DNA of 45,309 nucleotides from a virus, in IMG/VR virus record IMGVR_UViG_3300044577_000092, positions 1 through 45,309 of that record; one strand, given 5' to 3'. Below the pieces are notes generated by a model. It searched no databases. It was not told the origin of the DNA and worked only from the letters and a program-made list of their open reading frames with translations. Positions within the stretch are counted from its first letter, which is position 1, and every line of letters begins with the position of its first letter. This document shows positions 6,264 through 13,254 of this stretch, piece after piece. The translations under genes and the position numbers were made by a program.

Positions 6264-6500
6264 CTATCCCCGCGTTTGCTCTTTATCGGAAAGCACACCA
6301 AGGACACTCCAATGCCGACCTTCATCCCCCGCGAAACGCTTGGCCTCTTTCGCCCTCATACGTATCCACTGCGACACCAGAAGTGCTGTTTCATATGGAA
6401 GCACGACCTCTACATTGCCAAAGTTCATAACGACATTAGGCCCGTCCGACTCGACAGAGATACGCTCCTTTTGCATAAGCCGCTTTGCATTTGTTAGCAT
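6264..6500 (-). CDS. small conserved phage protein, unknown function
   Basis: 78 residues, starting two bases after the stop of the preceding gene. It begins with basic residues (LTNAKRLMQKERISVESDG), has beta strands in the middle, and ends with a helix (YETALLVSQWIRMRAKEAKRFAGD) and a HWSVLGVL segment. I recall similar short proteins next to fibre genes in podophages, but assign no function. A small chaperone or accessory for the neighbouring fibre is possible. Confidence 0.7.
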   Translation of the reverse strand: MLTNAKRLMQKERISVESDGPNVVMNFGNVEVVLPYETALLVSQWIRMRAKEAKRFAGDEGRHWSVLGVLSDKEQTRG

Positions 6501-6502
6501 GC

Positions 6503-6946
6503 CTAATCCAATGTCACGTCCAAGGCTCCCGCGGCAAAGCTAGGAGTGATGCCGTTGGTGACCGCCAGCGACGGGCTTACGGCGCCGAACAAGTGCATGA
6601 CATCGGACACGCCGCTGCCGACACTAAAGAAATCAACGGTGCTTGATCCGCCGGTAGCCGCAGGGAAGTCGATGGAATTGTCGTTGTCAACCGTGCCAGT
6701 AGCTTCGGTCCACTGCGCTGCCCCGCGAGCGACCGTCACACGGGCATAACTCGTATAGGCAGCTTCGTTTGTAAGCTGAGTGCCGGCTTCACCTGGGGTT
6801 CCAACATGCAGAGCAATAGTGAAGTTGCCGAGCGTCGTGGTCGGTGGCAGATCACCACCTGTAGAAGCCCCGGCTACTGCGGCAAAAACAGTATTGAGGA
6901 AGAGCAAGGTTAACAAACCAGTTTCAAAACCATTCGATGCAGACAT
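6503..6946 (-). CDS. phage tail fibre-type protein
   Basis: 147 residues. An N-terminal hydrophobic stretch (FETGLLTLLFLNTVFAAVAG) is followed by LHVGTPGEAGTQ, NEAAYTSYARVTVARG, IDFPAATGGSSTVDFFSVG and ITPSFAAGALDVTLD. That series of short motifs is characteristic of a common phage tail/fibre protein family whose members begin with a helix and end in a beta-sandwich. It lies between two structural-type genes in a compact operon. Its exact place in the virion cannot be read from sequence. Confidence 0.8.
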   Translation of the reverse strand: MSASNGFETGLLTLLFLNTVFAAVAGASTGGDLPPTTTLGNFTIALHVGTPGEAGTQLTNEAAYTSYARVTVARGAAQWTEATGTVDNDNSIDFPAATGGSSTVDFFSVGSGVSDVMHLFGAVSPSLAVTNGITPSFAAGALDVTLD

Positions 6947-6960
6947 AGTGTTTTCCTTAT

Positions 6961-7620
6961 TTAGGTCACGCTGAAAGTGTCGCCCGACACAGGGGCCGTG
7001 GACAGCGCGCTAACAGTGAATGTCGGGGTCGCCGCGTTGGTGCTGCTGGTGATATCTGTTGCTTGTGCGCGCAGCGCCGCAGTCGTTGTGTCATCGTCAA
7101 AAGTAATAATGCGGCCCTTGAATTGGTCCAACCCGGAACCGGTGGGCGTAAAGGCTGACGTTGGGACCGATGTCGTTGTCCCGCCGGTATCGCATGTCCC
7201 GCGGCTAATGGCATCCGCCGTCTTCGCCAAGTTCTGCGCGGCAGTCACGCTCGCGTTGATCTGCGCCAGATTCACATCAGGTATGGCGGTGTCCAGGTCA
7301 AAAGCGTGCTGGGCGCTGGCGTTGCCATAGGTTTCGATAACGATGGTCTTGTCCAACCAGACCTTGGTGGCTGTCTGATCGACGATGCGCAAGACGATCC
7401 GAGCCGCCTGCATTTCGGTTGCAGTCAGGGCGATCGAGTAGAAATCCCCCCGATCGACGAAACCGCTGCCGGTATTGGCTTGCGCGGCCTCATCCTTCGA
7501 TATTTGAGTGTCGCCGGCGGCGTGTACGGCATCAACGCGGAGATTGACGCCATCGACTTCAAACAGTTCGAAATCGATGGTTGTGGCCGCATTGTATTTA
7601 CGGAGGTGCAGACCTTGCAT
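6961..7620 (-). CDS. tail/baseplate-type structural protein, BppU-like N-terminus
   Basis: 219 residues. The N-terminal 110 residues (RKYNAATTIDFELFEVDGV, DRGDFYSIALTATEM, IVLRIVDQTATKVWLDKTI) resemble the beta-sandwich that opens baseplate upper proteins. A short helical linker follows (VNLAQINASVTAAQNLAK), then a 60-residue C-terminal domain (FKGRIITFDDDTTTAALRAQ to TAPVSGDTF) shared with the 3593-4264 product. Shared C-terminal domains on different N-termini suggest a modular attachment or capping unit. The start is fixed by adjacency to the upstream TAG. Confidence 0.75.
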   Translation of the reverse strand: MQGLHLRKYNAATTIDFELFEVDGVNLRVDAVHAAGDTQISKDEAAQANTGSGFVDRGDFYSIALTATEMQAARIVLRIVDQTATKVWLDKTIVIETYGNASAQHAFDLDTAIPDVNLAQINASVTAAQNLAKTADAISRGTCDTGGTTTSVPTSAFTPTGSGLDQFKGRIITFDDDTTTAALRAQATDITSSTNAATPTFTVSALSTAPVSGDTFSVT

Positions 7621-8433
7621 CTAACAACCCTCTATTCGGCGACGAAGTATCGCAATACCACCGCCGCCCGGATCGAAATAGTTCCGCCGTCGCCGGGCTA
7701 TCCAGTCCCACATCGTTAGTTCGTCGGACAGAAACTTTGCTTCCGCCGCGTTCAGCGCCTTGTTGCACACCAGCATGTGAGAGTAGATGCAACTGGCATT
7801 ACGCCCGCTGCCGGTGTAATCACCAAAACCAATCGGCGTGGTCGAGGAATAATTTATCGAGGTGTGCGTGACCGTGCCGGTTCCTACGCTCACTCCGTCG
7901 CGGTAAAGAGTTTGAGCCGAGACGCCGAACACACACACCCAAACATGGTAATCCCCTATTGCCCAAGAGGCAGTCGGCATCCCGCTGGCAGGCGTAATAA
8001 GCGTCCCGGCTTGATTGCTCTCCATTCCATAATCAACGGAACTAGCATCGTCGTTGAGTGTATAGCAAATGAAAGGGGCAATATGAGGCAGAGCAAAATT
8101 CGCCCCGGCCATAAGGGCTGAGTTTGATGATGCGGCAGTACGCTTGCCACCAAACACCAACGTCAGTGGCGGGTTGAGTTTCAGATAGGCAGGCATTAAC
8201 CCATGCAGGCCGTCACTGACGGAATTACAAGCGAAACCGCCGCCTGCTATCTCGGGGATGCTTGACAACACTGGTGTCGCCGTGACGGTGTTCAGGTGCG
8301 CGGCCCGTATGATGTCGGGAACGCTGTTTAAGCTTATCGCCCTCGATGCCGGGCACCACGCGCCTAGAATGCCCAAGCGCCGCGCTATTTCAAGATCGGG
8401 CAGCAACACTCCCTGCGGTGGTGTCTCTACCAT
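7621..8433 (-). CDS. LamG/concanavalin-like tail protein
   Basis: 270 residues. Residues 80-245 show features of a laminin-G/pentraxin-type carbohydrate-binding fold: PPLTLVFGGKRT, a variable loop region, DYHVWVCVFG, TLYRDGVSVGTG, INYSSTTPIGFGDYTG, then KALNAAEAKFLSDELTMWDW. It ends with a basic tail (RRRIEGC). Such domains are common in phage receptor-binding proteins and bind surface sugars. The neighbours are fibre-like, so a receptor-binding subunit is the best reading. Confidence 0.7.
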   Translation of the reverse strand: MVETPPQGVLLPDLEIARRLGILGAWCPASRAISLNSVPDIIRAAHLNTVTATPVLSSIPEIAGGGFACNSVSDGLHGLMPAYLKLNPPLTLVFGGKRTAASSNSALMAGANFALPHIAPFICYTLNDDASSVDYGMESNQAGTLITPASGMPTASWAIGDYHVWVCVFGVSAQTLYRDGVSVGTGTVTHTSINYSSTTPIGFGDYTGSGRNASCIYSHMLVCNKALNAAEAKFLSDELTMWDWIARRRRNYFDPGGGGIAILRRRIEGC

Positions 8434-8435
8434 TT

Positions 8436-8948
8436 TTAGGCATGTATATGGTGGATGCCGACGCCGCCGATGATATTAACGGTGCCAAACGAATTAGCGC
8501 CCCTGTTCAGGATCACAATCGCCCACTCCTGGGGCAGCGACCCCAGATACTTCGCCAAACTGGGGATATGCCAATGATAGTTGCTGTTGATGGCCTCGAA
8601 ATTGATCTGGCCGATGCGGGTGAGTTGATCTTCGAAGAAATCCGTGCCGCTGACTATGACCGTATCGCCATCCGTAGCAGCGGCAGGATTCAATGCCGTG
8701 CCGATACCGGACTGCCAGTCGGTGGCGGTGGCGAGGTCGTAATGGGCGATGGCGAAAATATCGGCGCCGTCACCGGCGGTAAATGTACCGCCGCTGTCGA
8801 GCATCCCACCGAGTTTGAAATCCGTAAATAGGTTGGTGACGTTGGAAACGGAGTCACTTACCCAATAAGCGCCCGTAGCCAGACTATCGAGTGCGGTGAC
8901 GCCCGAAATCGAGGCCCAGTTGGTATAGGCTACCTTGGTCGTGGTCAT
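8436..8948 (-). CDS. minor structural protein, unknown
   Basis: 170 residues, Gly/Ser/Thr/Ala-rich and beta-type (TNWASISGVTALDSLATGAYW, DGDTVIVSGTDFFEDQLTRIG), ending in a conspicuous GGVGIHHIHA tail with three histidines. His-rich ends of phage fibres can bind metal in trimer tips, but that is only a possibility here. It lies second in the fibre module. No family recognised with certainty. Confidence 0.65.
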   Translation of the reverse strand: MTTTKVAYTNWASISGVTALDSLATGAYWVSDSVSNVTNLFTDFKLGGMLDSGGTFTAGDGADIFAIAHYDLATATDWQSGIGTALNPAAATDGDTVIVSGTDFFEDQLTRIGQINFEAINSNYHWHIPSLAKYLGSLPQEWAIVILNRGANSFGTVNIIGGVGIHHIHA

Positions 8949-8951
8949 GGG

Positions 8952-9248
8952 TTAGACCACCAGCGCGTCAACGGCTGCGTTTGTGTTGGTCTGAATTACG
9001 GTATCAGCCGCCCCGGTTATTGCCGACAACGCCGCCGCATTGTTGGCGGCAATCATGTAATTCATGACCTGGGGCGCCTTCGATGGCGGGCTTTGCAACG
9101 CCTCGGCTGCCCACGCCAACTGCCCAGCGGTTGGCACGCCGTCTATCAACGTCTGGGCTTTTATGGTGATAGCGACCTCGATCTTGGCACGCAAGGCTGA
9201 ACCACCAGGAGATCCAGTGATATTGCGCAGGTCTTCATAGGTTGCCAT
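8952..9248 (-). CDS. conserved phage structural-module protein
   Basis: 98 residues, mostly helical: MATYEDLRNITGSPGGSALR, KIEVAITIKAQTLI, AGQLAWAAEALQSP, VMNYMIAANNAAALSAI. The pattern LRxKVExAxxxxA...RLxWAxxAxxxP...MxxxLLAAN is one I associate with small virion-associated phage proteins that accompany tail genes. First gene of the fibre module; CGGAG precedes the ATG. A strong terminator hairpin lies immediately upstream (9265-9287), so its expression needs read-through or antitermination. Confidence 0.75.
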   Translation of the reverse strand: MATYEDLRNITGSPGGSALRAKIEVAITIKAQTLIDGVPTAGQLAWAAEALQSPPSKAPQVMNYMIAANNAAALSAITGAADTVIQTNTNAAVDALVV

Positions 9249-9264
9249 GAGCTACTCCGGGCAT

Positions 9265-9287
9265 GAAAAAACCCGCACGTGGCGGGC
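9265..9287 (-). terminator. Rho-independent terminator
   Basis: On the minus strand CCCGC-CACGT-GCGGG is followed by six T. It ends the leftward early operon (15350 to 9323), yet it sits only 17 bases before the ATG of the fibre module, so it probably regulates late fibre expression. Confidence 0.8.
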
Positions 9288-9320
9288 GATGGTGTTGCGA
9301 GTTCGCGACAGTGGGAGGAT

Positions 9321-9348
9321 TGTCAATACAAAGCTGCTGATTTGTCAA
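9321..9348 (-). promoter_or_regulatory. two TTGACA hexamers 22 bp apart
   Basis: Perfect TTGACA occurs on the minus strand at 9348-9343 and 9326-9321, overlapping the end and stop codon of the 9323-9787 gene. Two helical turns separate them. I see no good -10 at standard spacing (TATTGA with a 14-base spacer is the best), so they may be activator-assisted promoter elements or regulator sites. Confidence 0.3.
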
Positions 9349-9787
9349 CGGTTTTCTTGTGTGACATGGCGGCGCCATAGGCCTCGATCGCAGTCAACAC
9401 CTCCTGTGCAACCAAATCGTCGCCGGGCACGATTTTGTCAACCACTAGGTCTATGACGGCGGCCAATACCCCGGGGGCTAGTCGTTTGGCCCACGGCAGA
9501 TAGCGCTCGGCATGGGCGTCTGCTATCCATTGCGGTATGTCGTCACCGCCGGCGGGCTCTGCCATGGCCTTCATGCGGGCCGTCATGCAGCCCCTCACAA
9601 TAGCCAGGAAAACCGCTCGTATTTCCGACGCAGCGCTTTCACCGGCTGCCGACAGATAATGATTGCCATCCTCGTCTACGCTCTCTGCCAACATTTGCAC
9701 GGGGTCCGACTGCATTTTTTTTTTGGTCTCGGGAGTTGGCGAACATCTGTCGACACGTTGCACGCGGCGGCGCTTCCTACCCGTCAT
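9323..9787 (-). CDS. early protein, unknown function
   Basis: 154 residues. A very basic start (GRKRRRVQRVDR) is followed by SPTPETKKK and DPVQMLAES, then helical segments (ESAASEIRAVFLAIVRGCMT; LPWAKRLAPGVLAAVIDLVV). The layout RRRVxRVDxxSPTPET...DPVxxL resembles small alphaproteobacterial phage proteins thought to bind DNA, but I cannot name the family. Ten consecutive A residues on the coding strand (9724-9715) encode the KKK: a known type of site for transcriptional slippage. Last gene before the terminator. Confidence 0.65.
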   Translation of the reverse strand: MTGRKRRRVQRVDRCSPTPETKKKMQSDPVQMLAESVDEDGNHYLSAAGESAASEIRAVFLAIVRGCMTARMKAMAEPAGGDDIPQWIADAHAERYLPWAKRLAPGVLAAVIDLVVDKIVPGDDLVAQEVLTAIEAYGAAMSHKKTVDKSAALY

Positions 9788-10127
9788 GTTGGGTTTTTAG
9801 GACGGCTATGCAATTTAGGGCGGCTATGCAAAGGGCGAGGGGGGGGGTTTGTGAGCTTCCAAAGGTTCTATCGTTATCACCGCATTCCATGAACGGTTTT
9901 AGATATATGAATGCCTCCGCTGGTTTTGCTATGGTGTCCCTTGCAAAAACAATTTCCCAATCCAGCCCCTCCGGTATCAGCGTTATGGCCGAATCCATGC
10001 TGAACGTGTAGGAGGGTGGTCCTATCGCATGTGAAACCGCCCTTTTTATGGCAATACAGATAGATAAATCTAACTCACGGCTGCCGGCCAGGGCCGCTTC
10101 CAACCGTGAAATGAGGGTGTCAGTCAT
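9777..10127 (-). CDS. conserved phage protein (ABA-sandwich-like)
   Basis: 116 residues: DTLISRLEAALAGSRELDLS, SYTFSMDSAITLIPEGLDWE, AFIYLKP, TPPLALCIAALNCI. This order (RELD...YTxSxDAAxxLxPEG...TPxLALCIAAL) is typical of a common small protein of alphaproteobacterial phages, predicted to have an alpha-beta-alpha sandwich. Function unknown. A run of nine C residues falls in the TPP codons near the C-terminus. It overlaps the next gene by 11 bases and starts inside the upstream micro-ORF's stop region. Confidence 0.8.
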   Translation of the reverse strand: MTDTLISRLEAALAGSRELDLSICIAIKRAVSHAIGPPSYTFSMDSAITLIPEGLDWEIVFARDTIAKPAEAFIYLKPFMECGDNDRTFGSSQTPPLALCIAALNCIAVLKTQHDG

Positions 10128-10281
10128 GGGGGTCTCTCAGCAGTGCTGTATGCCACCGGATTGCCCCGTCCAGAACCCAATGAAGTATCGCTTCTTCCCG
10201 CGTCAAGCCTAAAGTAGACGCAAAATGGTCAATTATTGCCGTCAGTTTTACCGAATAGGTTACCTTCACGGCGTCATCCAT
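10120..10281 (-). CDS. 53-residue protein, possible ribbon-helix-helix
   Basis: Found from gene packing: ATG at 10281 overlaps the end of the 10274-10399 gene and the TGA (10122-10120) overlaps the next start. The sequence opens with a strand-like VKVTYSVKLTAIIDHF and continues with helices TREEAILHWVL and GAIRWHTALL. One strand plus two helices fits a ribbon-helix-helix DNA-binding fold, so it could be a small dimeric repressor. This is inference from pattern only. Confidence 0.65.
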   Translation of the reverse strand: MDDAVKVTYSVKLTAIIDHFASTLGLTREEAILHWVLDGAIRWHTALLRDPHD

Positions 10282-10399
10282 GTCCGTTCCTTGCTAAAAG
10301 AAGAGCCCTCGCTAAAAGCCACCCCGCACCAATTATTATGATCGGCCCAAAAACGACCGCGAAAAAAAATATCCATTTCATCTCGTCTATATCAGTCAT
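10274..10399 (-). CDS. 41-residue single-pass membrane protein
   Basis: ATG at 10399 lies inside the end of the upstream gene and the stop overlaps the next start. A short acidic N-terminus (MTDIDEMKW) is followed by one strongly hydrophobic segment of about 24 residues (FFFAVVFGPIIIIGAGW and on), then a basic tail. By the positive-inside rule the C-terminus should be cytoplasmic. Function unknown; one of six tiny membrane proteins in this genome. Confidence 0.7.
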   Translation of the reverse strand: MTDIDEMKWIFFFAVVFGPIIIIGAGWLLARALLLARNGHG

Positions 10400-10601
10400 G
10401 GCCGGCCCGTATGTCGGCAGCAATACGTCTGCCAGTCAGATAATGAGTATCTTCCGCCACCTTAGCACACCGCTCGGTCTCTGCTGCTACGGCGTCTCTA
10501 AGGGCTTGGGCTATCTGGTCGCGGATGCTGCACCAAAAACCGTCTTCGTCAAAGCCGTCGTCCAATATCTCCCGCGCCTTCTCGTCTGCCCAGTCGGTCA
10601 T
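10392..10601 (-). CDS. small conserved phage protein, unknown function
   Basis: 69 residues: MTDWADEKAREILDDGFDED, DQIAQALRDAVAAETERCAK, AADIRAG. This coiled, acidic pattern (ADExAxEIL...IAxALRxAxxxExERCAxxAE...AAAIRAG) belongs to a frequent family of short phage proteins. Probable helical dimer. It overlaps both neighbours, which confirms the frame. Confidence 0.8.
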   Translation of the reverse strand: MTDWADEKAREILDDGFDEDGFWCSIRDQIAQALRDAVAAETERCAKVAEDTHYLTGRRIAADIRAGHD

Positions 10602-10900
10602 CCGCCGTCGCCTTCTGTTGGTGGATCGATAATCTTCCGTATGCCGTCCAGAACATGCCGCATATTGGATGCCGAAACCGCATCGATTGTGATATCATGC
10701 TCAGCAAGAGCGGCTCTTACGGCCACGAAATCCGGCTCTGGAAATATATCTATGGGGTAGGCATTGCACCACTCATAAACGGCATGTTGTTTGTCGCTTA
10801 ATCTGTCGTTTTCATCGCGCAACTTTTCTATTTCGTCGGCGGCTTCTTGTAAAAACGGATCACCTTTGAACCTACGCAACCGCACTACAATGTCGCCCAT
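10598..10900 (-). CDS. small conserved phage protein with coiled coil
   Basis: 100 residues from an ATG preceded by GGAGG. The start DIVVRLRRFKG and QEAADEIEKLRDENDRL form a coiled-coil region as in many short phage proteins (VERLRR...EAADEIERLR). The second half contains VRAALAEHDITI, echoed as VQAALAEHDYKI in the 13247-13582 product of the same operon, so the two share a segment. Function unknown. Confidence 0.8.
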   Translation of the reverse strand: MGDIVVRLRRFKGDPFLQEAADEIEKLRDENDRLSDKQHAVYEWCNAYPIDIFPEPDFVAVRAALAEHDITIDAVSASNMRHVLDGIRKIIDPPTEGDGG

Positions 10901-10924
10901 GTCAGTCCTCCCACCGCCCTTGGT

Positions 10925-11536
10925 TTAACCATTCCCGCTCGAAACTGGCGGCTTCCATCCGAACTTCTCCGCTTGCTCTTCCGTCACCAATTTCTCATCT
11001 ACCATTTTCTGCAATTGGAAGGGCGTGGGGCGAAGCGCAGCTCCCTCCGTTATGCCTCGTTTTACGCGCCAAGTCGCACTTTCAAAACCCGAAGATTCCT
11101 CTCTATATAACTTCTGGTCTCTAGTAGGTATCGGTTTGGCATTACCAAAAGCATGCAGTGGTATAACCGTATCGTTGTTTTTATTGGGTTTTTCGTCCTG
11201 CTTCTCCCACCTTTTGTTCGCTGACCGGGCGTTCTGGTGACGTTTTAGTGACGAGTTAGTGATTTCTGTTTGTGCGCGAGTGTTGCTCAAATAGCCGTCT
11301 TGACGGATCAACTTAGCGTCGTCTCCAGCGCAAAGAAAATCGATAGCCTCCTTACATTTATGAAGCCTCATATTACATCGCCGGGCTATTTTTTCGGGGT
11401 CGTCCGGGATCGGTCCGCCTTCGTCGTAGATGCGCATTATAACGATGGTGTAGACGAAGCCTTCATGCGGGCTCAGTTCAGCCACACCGTTGAGGAAGTC
11501 GGATGGGTAGCATTTAAACCAGGGTGTCTCGGTCAT
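10925..11536 (-). CDS. DUF1376-type replication-associated protein
   Basis: 203 residues. The N-terminal 90 residues (WFKCYPSDFLNGVAELSPHE, FVYTIVIMRIYDEGGPIPDD, KIARRCNMRLHKCKEAIDFL) match DUF1376, a winged-helix domain found in phage proteins near replication genes and often likened to replisome organisers. A Lys/Asn/Arg-rich linker and a short C-terminal helical region follow. The ATGA overlap with the upstream MucR-like gene shows coupling. No helicase or primase gene accompanies it, so the phage presumably recruits host replication proteins; this last step is inference. Confidence 0.8.
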   Translation of the reverse strand: MTETPWFKCYPSDFLNGVAELSPHEGFVYTIVIMRIYDEGGPIPDDPEKIARRCNMRLHKCKEAIDFLCAGDDAKLIRQDGYLSNTRAQTEITNSSLKRHQNARSANKRWEKQDEKPNKNNDTVIPLHAFGNAKPIPTRDQKLYREESSGFESATWRVKRGITEGAALRPTPFQLQKMVDEKLVTEEQAEKFGWKPPVSSGNG

Positions 11537-12549
11537 TTATTAGCCTTGCTTTTCTGCAAATTATATTTTTGACGATAGATCACATAGCAATCTTCGCACC
11601 TCGCCTTTCCGCTTTTCCCTCTAAGAAGTGATCTTAAAACCGGCTTTCCGCAAAACGAGCACGGCACCTCAATCTGTATTTTGGCCGCCTCTGACCTTTC
11701 CATATGACCATGCGACCGCCTTGATGCTTCAGTGTTGCATTGTCGGCAGCGTTTTGGTCCACCCATTTGGCTCTCGGGATACGGATGACCGTTGGGACAG
11801 TGACTTTTTTCAGGTACGGGCACACCGGAAATATGTTTCTCAACGGTTACCACGTGCACGCCCAATTCTTCCGCTATTTGTTTGCCGGTCAGCCCCCGTG
11901 ACCGCAGATCAGACGCTGCCGCCTTAAACCTTTTGCCTAACCGTTGCGCCCGGCGAAGCGCCGCTAAACTCAGTTTTCCTTCTGCATCATCAAGAGCATT
12001 CTGATATTTGGGATTAGCCCTGGCAAATACACGCATGGCAGACGGCCCCGGCATATCGTCATCGCCACACACCTCCCGTACCGTCCGGTCCTGCTCTGCC
12101 ATTCGATCAGGAATCTTCCAGTAATCAGCATCCTTCCAGACCTTGAACTCACCGGTTAAAACCCGATTTTTATCGCGCGTTGGTGTCTTCGCTACATTGG
12201 CGGCAGCAACCAGCCTTCGATAGGGTTGATGTTTCCGACGAGCAGTAGCGCGAGCCTTGTCGGCAAACGCCCCATAATTTTCCCGGCCGCCAAAAGCCTT
12301 ACCGTCAGCCACCAACTTATCGCCCGCCGCCTTCATTAGAACTCGCGTGCCGGTTGAAATAAGCCCCCTGGTCCATGGCAGGCCGTAATATTCTCTGTAT
12401 TCGCTCTCGGTCCAACTATGCACGCGCAGATGAGTACCAAGCGCCTTGTAAGCCTTGCCACATCGCAAACATGTGATCCTGTCCGCATCCAAATAAGCAT
12501 TCACCTCTTTCGGTGTCTTAAAGGACGTTGTGATTGGGTAGCCCGGCAT
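11533..12549 (-). CDS. MucR/Ros-type multi-zinc DNA-binding protein
   Basis: 338 residues from ATG 12549, which has AAGGG upstream; a longer in-frame form from TTG 12684 lacks a ribosome site. Domains: a Ros/MucR-like C2H2 finger (CLRC 27-30, H40, H44, followed by WTESEYREYYGLPW); a basic middle; a helix-turn-helix at about 213-242 (GLTGKQIAEELGVHVVTVEK); a first zinc ribbon C251/C268/C271; and a second ribbon C297/C300/C318/C321. This combination points to a DNA-binding regulator or nuclease-like accessory. The C-terminal CPNGHPY...CRQC knuckle resembles HNH-type proteins, but I see no complete catalytic set. It lies just before DUF1376. Confidence 0.75.
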   Translation of the reverse strand: MPGYPITTSFKTPKEVNAYLDADRITCLRCGKAYKALGTHLRVHSWTESEYREYYGLPWTRGLISTGTRVLMKAAGDKLVADGKAFGGRENYGAFADKARATARRKHQPYRRLVAAANVAKTPTRDKNRVLTGEFKVWKDADYWKIPDRMAEQDRTVREVCGDDDMPGPSAMRVFARANPKYQNALDDAEGKLSLAALRRAQRLGKRFKAAASDLRSRGLTGKQIAEELGVHVVTVEKHISGVPVPEKSHCPNGHPYPESQMGGPKRCRQCNTEASRRSHGHMERSEAAKIQIEVPCSFCGKPVLRSLLRGKSGKARCEDCYVIYRQKYNLQKSKANK

Positions 12550-13008
12550 AACCGCCCTTCTCTGATCAGCCCGGCGCGCATGATCAATTTTCTTGCTAAA
12601 CGTTCTTGGACCGCCAAAAAACCTCAAACCACGATTATCATAAGTGCTCAAGTTCCCCTCCAGCCATAGTTGGGCTTTTCCCAAGGATACCTACCCTCGG
12701 TCTTATGCGGCTTGTTCCTCCAGCCTCTCGTTGGGGCTCGAATCCAGAGGCGCGCTACACCCTCTGGACGGTCTTGTGCTTGGGAGGGGACGGTAAAGGC
12801 CCCGAGGTTCCCTTGGACGCCGATCGCATCACCAAGGTTCTTATAGCGGCGGCGATGAGAGTCGCTTGCTTACGCCTTACTCGTCTCTCTTTTGAGCCCG
12901 CCCCCACCAAAACACAAAACCCTCGCGCGGATTGTGCCGGCGGGGTTGTCTTGGTCTGGTTTTTAAGGTACATTTATTGCGTCCTTATCAGACATTGACG
13001 TTAAGCCG
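12550..13008 (-). other. 460-bp gap with strong hairpins
   Basis: Elsewhere this operon has overlapping genes, so a gap of this size is exceptional. On the minus strand CCTTGG...CCAAGG and the seven-pair CCAGAGG-loop-CCTCTGG (about 12751-12775) are clear stems. A ten-codon ORF starts at 12995, and two longer frames read through parts of it without good starts. It may hold a structured RNA, a decayed gene, or the long leader of the MucR-like gene. Confidence 0.4.
12755..12973 (-). CDS. doubtful basic ORF in the gap
   Basis: 72 residues from an ATG with AAGGA eight bases upstream. The composition is basic and Ser/Pro-rich (KERRVRRKQATLIAAAIR; SKGTSGPLPSPPKHK) with no family resemblance. It ends inside the strong hairpin at about 12751-12775. 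It is the only ORF in the gap with a ribosome site, but composition and structure suggest a chance ORF over a structured RNA. Confidence 0.25.
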   Translation of the reverse strand: MYLKNQTKTTPPAQSARGFCVLVGAGSKERRVRRKQATLIAAAIRTLVMRSASKGTSGPLPSPPKHKTVQRV

Positions 13009-13254
13009 TCAAAGGGAATCCGTCAACGAGAAATCGGCTGGCGGATTTTCTTTTGTGGTTTTAAATGGTCGTAGCCACTTGCCTGCACAGGCGGTGCGGA
13101 CAGTACAGTAAACTCGGTTTCTATCTTCGGGTAAAACTGTCGCCGTAAATGGCAATGCACATTCACCGCATTGCTCTACTTCGCTCCGTTTAGGCAACGG
13201 ATCTCTCACCCAAAAGGTTATCAGGCATCGCCAACATCTCACTTGATTATCCAC
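13009..13254 (-). CDS. small zinc-ribbon protein
   Basis: 81 residues. CWRC (residues 7-10) and CGEC (29-32) form a four-cysteine zinc ribbon, with two further cysteines in VYCTVRTACAG. It overlaps the upstream gene by eight bases. The middle is basic and could contact nucleic acid. Unknown family; one of several small zinc proteins in both early operons. Confidence 0.7.
   Translation of the reverse strand: MDNQVRCWRCLITFWVRDPLPKRSEVEQCGECALPFTATVLPEDRNRVYCTVRTACAGKWLRPFKTTKENPPADFSLTDSL

Noticed and set aside
12735-12780. Possible tRNA or tmRNA end (a GGATTCGAGCC-type stretch on the minus strand)
   Set aside because: The flanking bases cannot form the five-pair T stem and no acceptor or anticodon arm is present.
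12606-12998. 130-codon plus-strand ORF across the structured gap
   Set aside because: No ribosome site and no family; it starts within the reverse strand of the MucR-like gene's upstream region.
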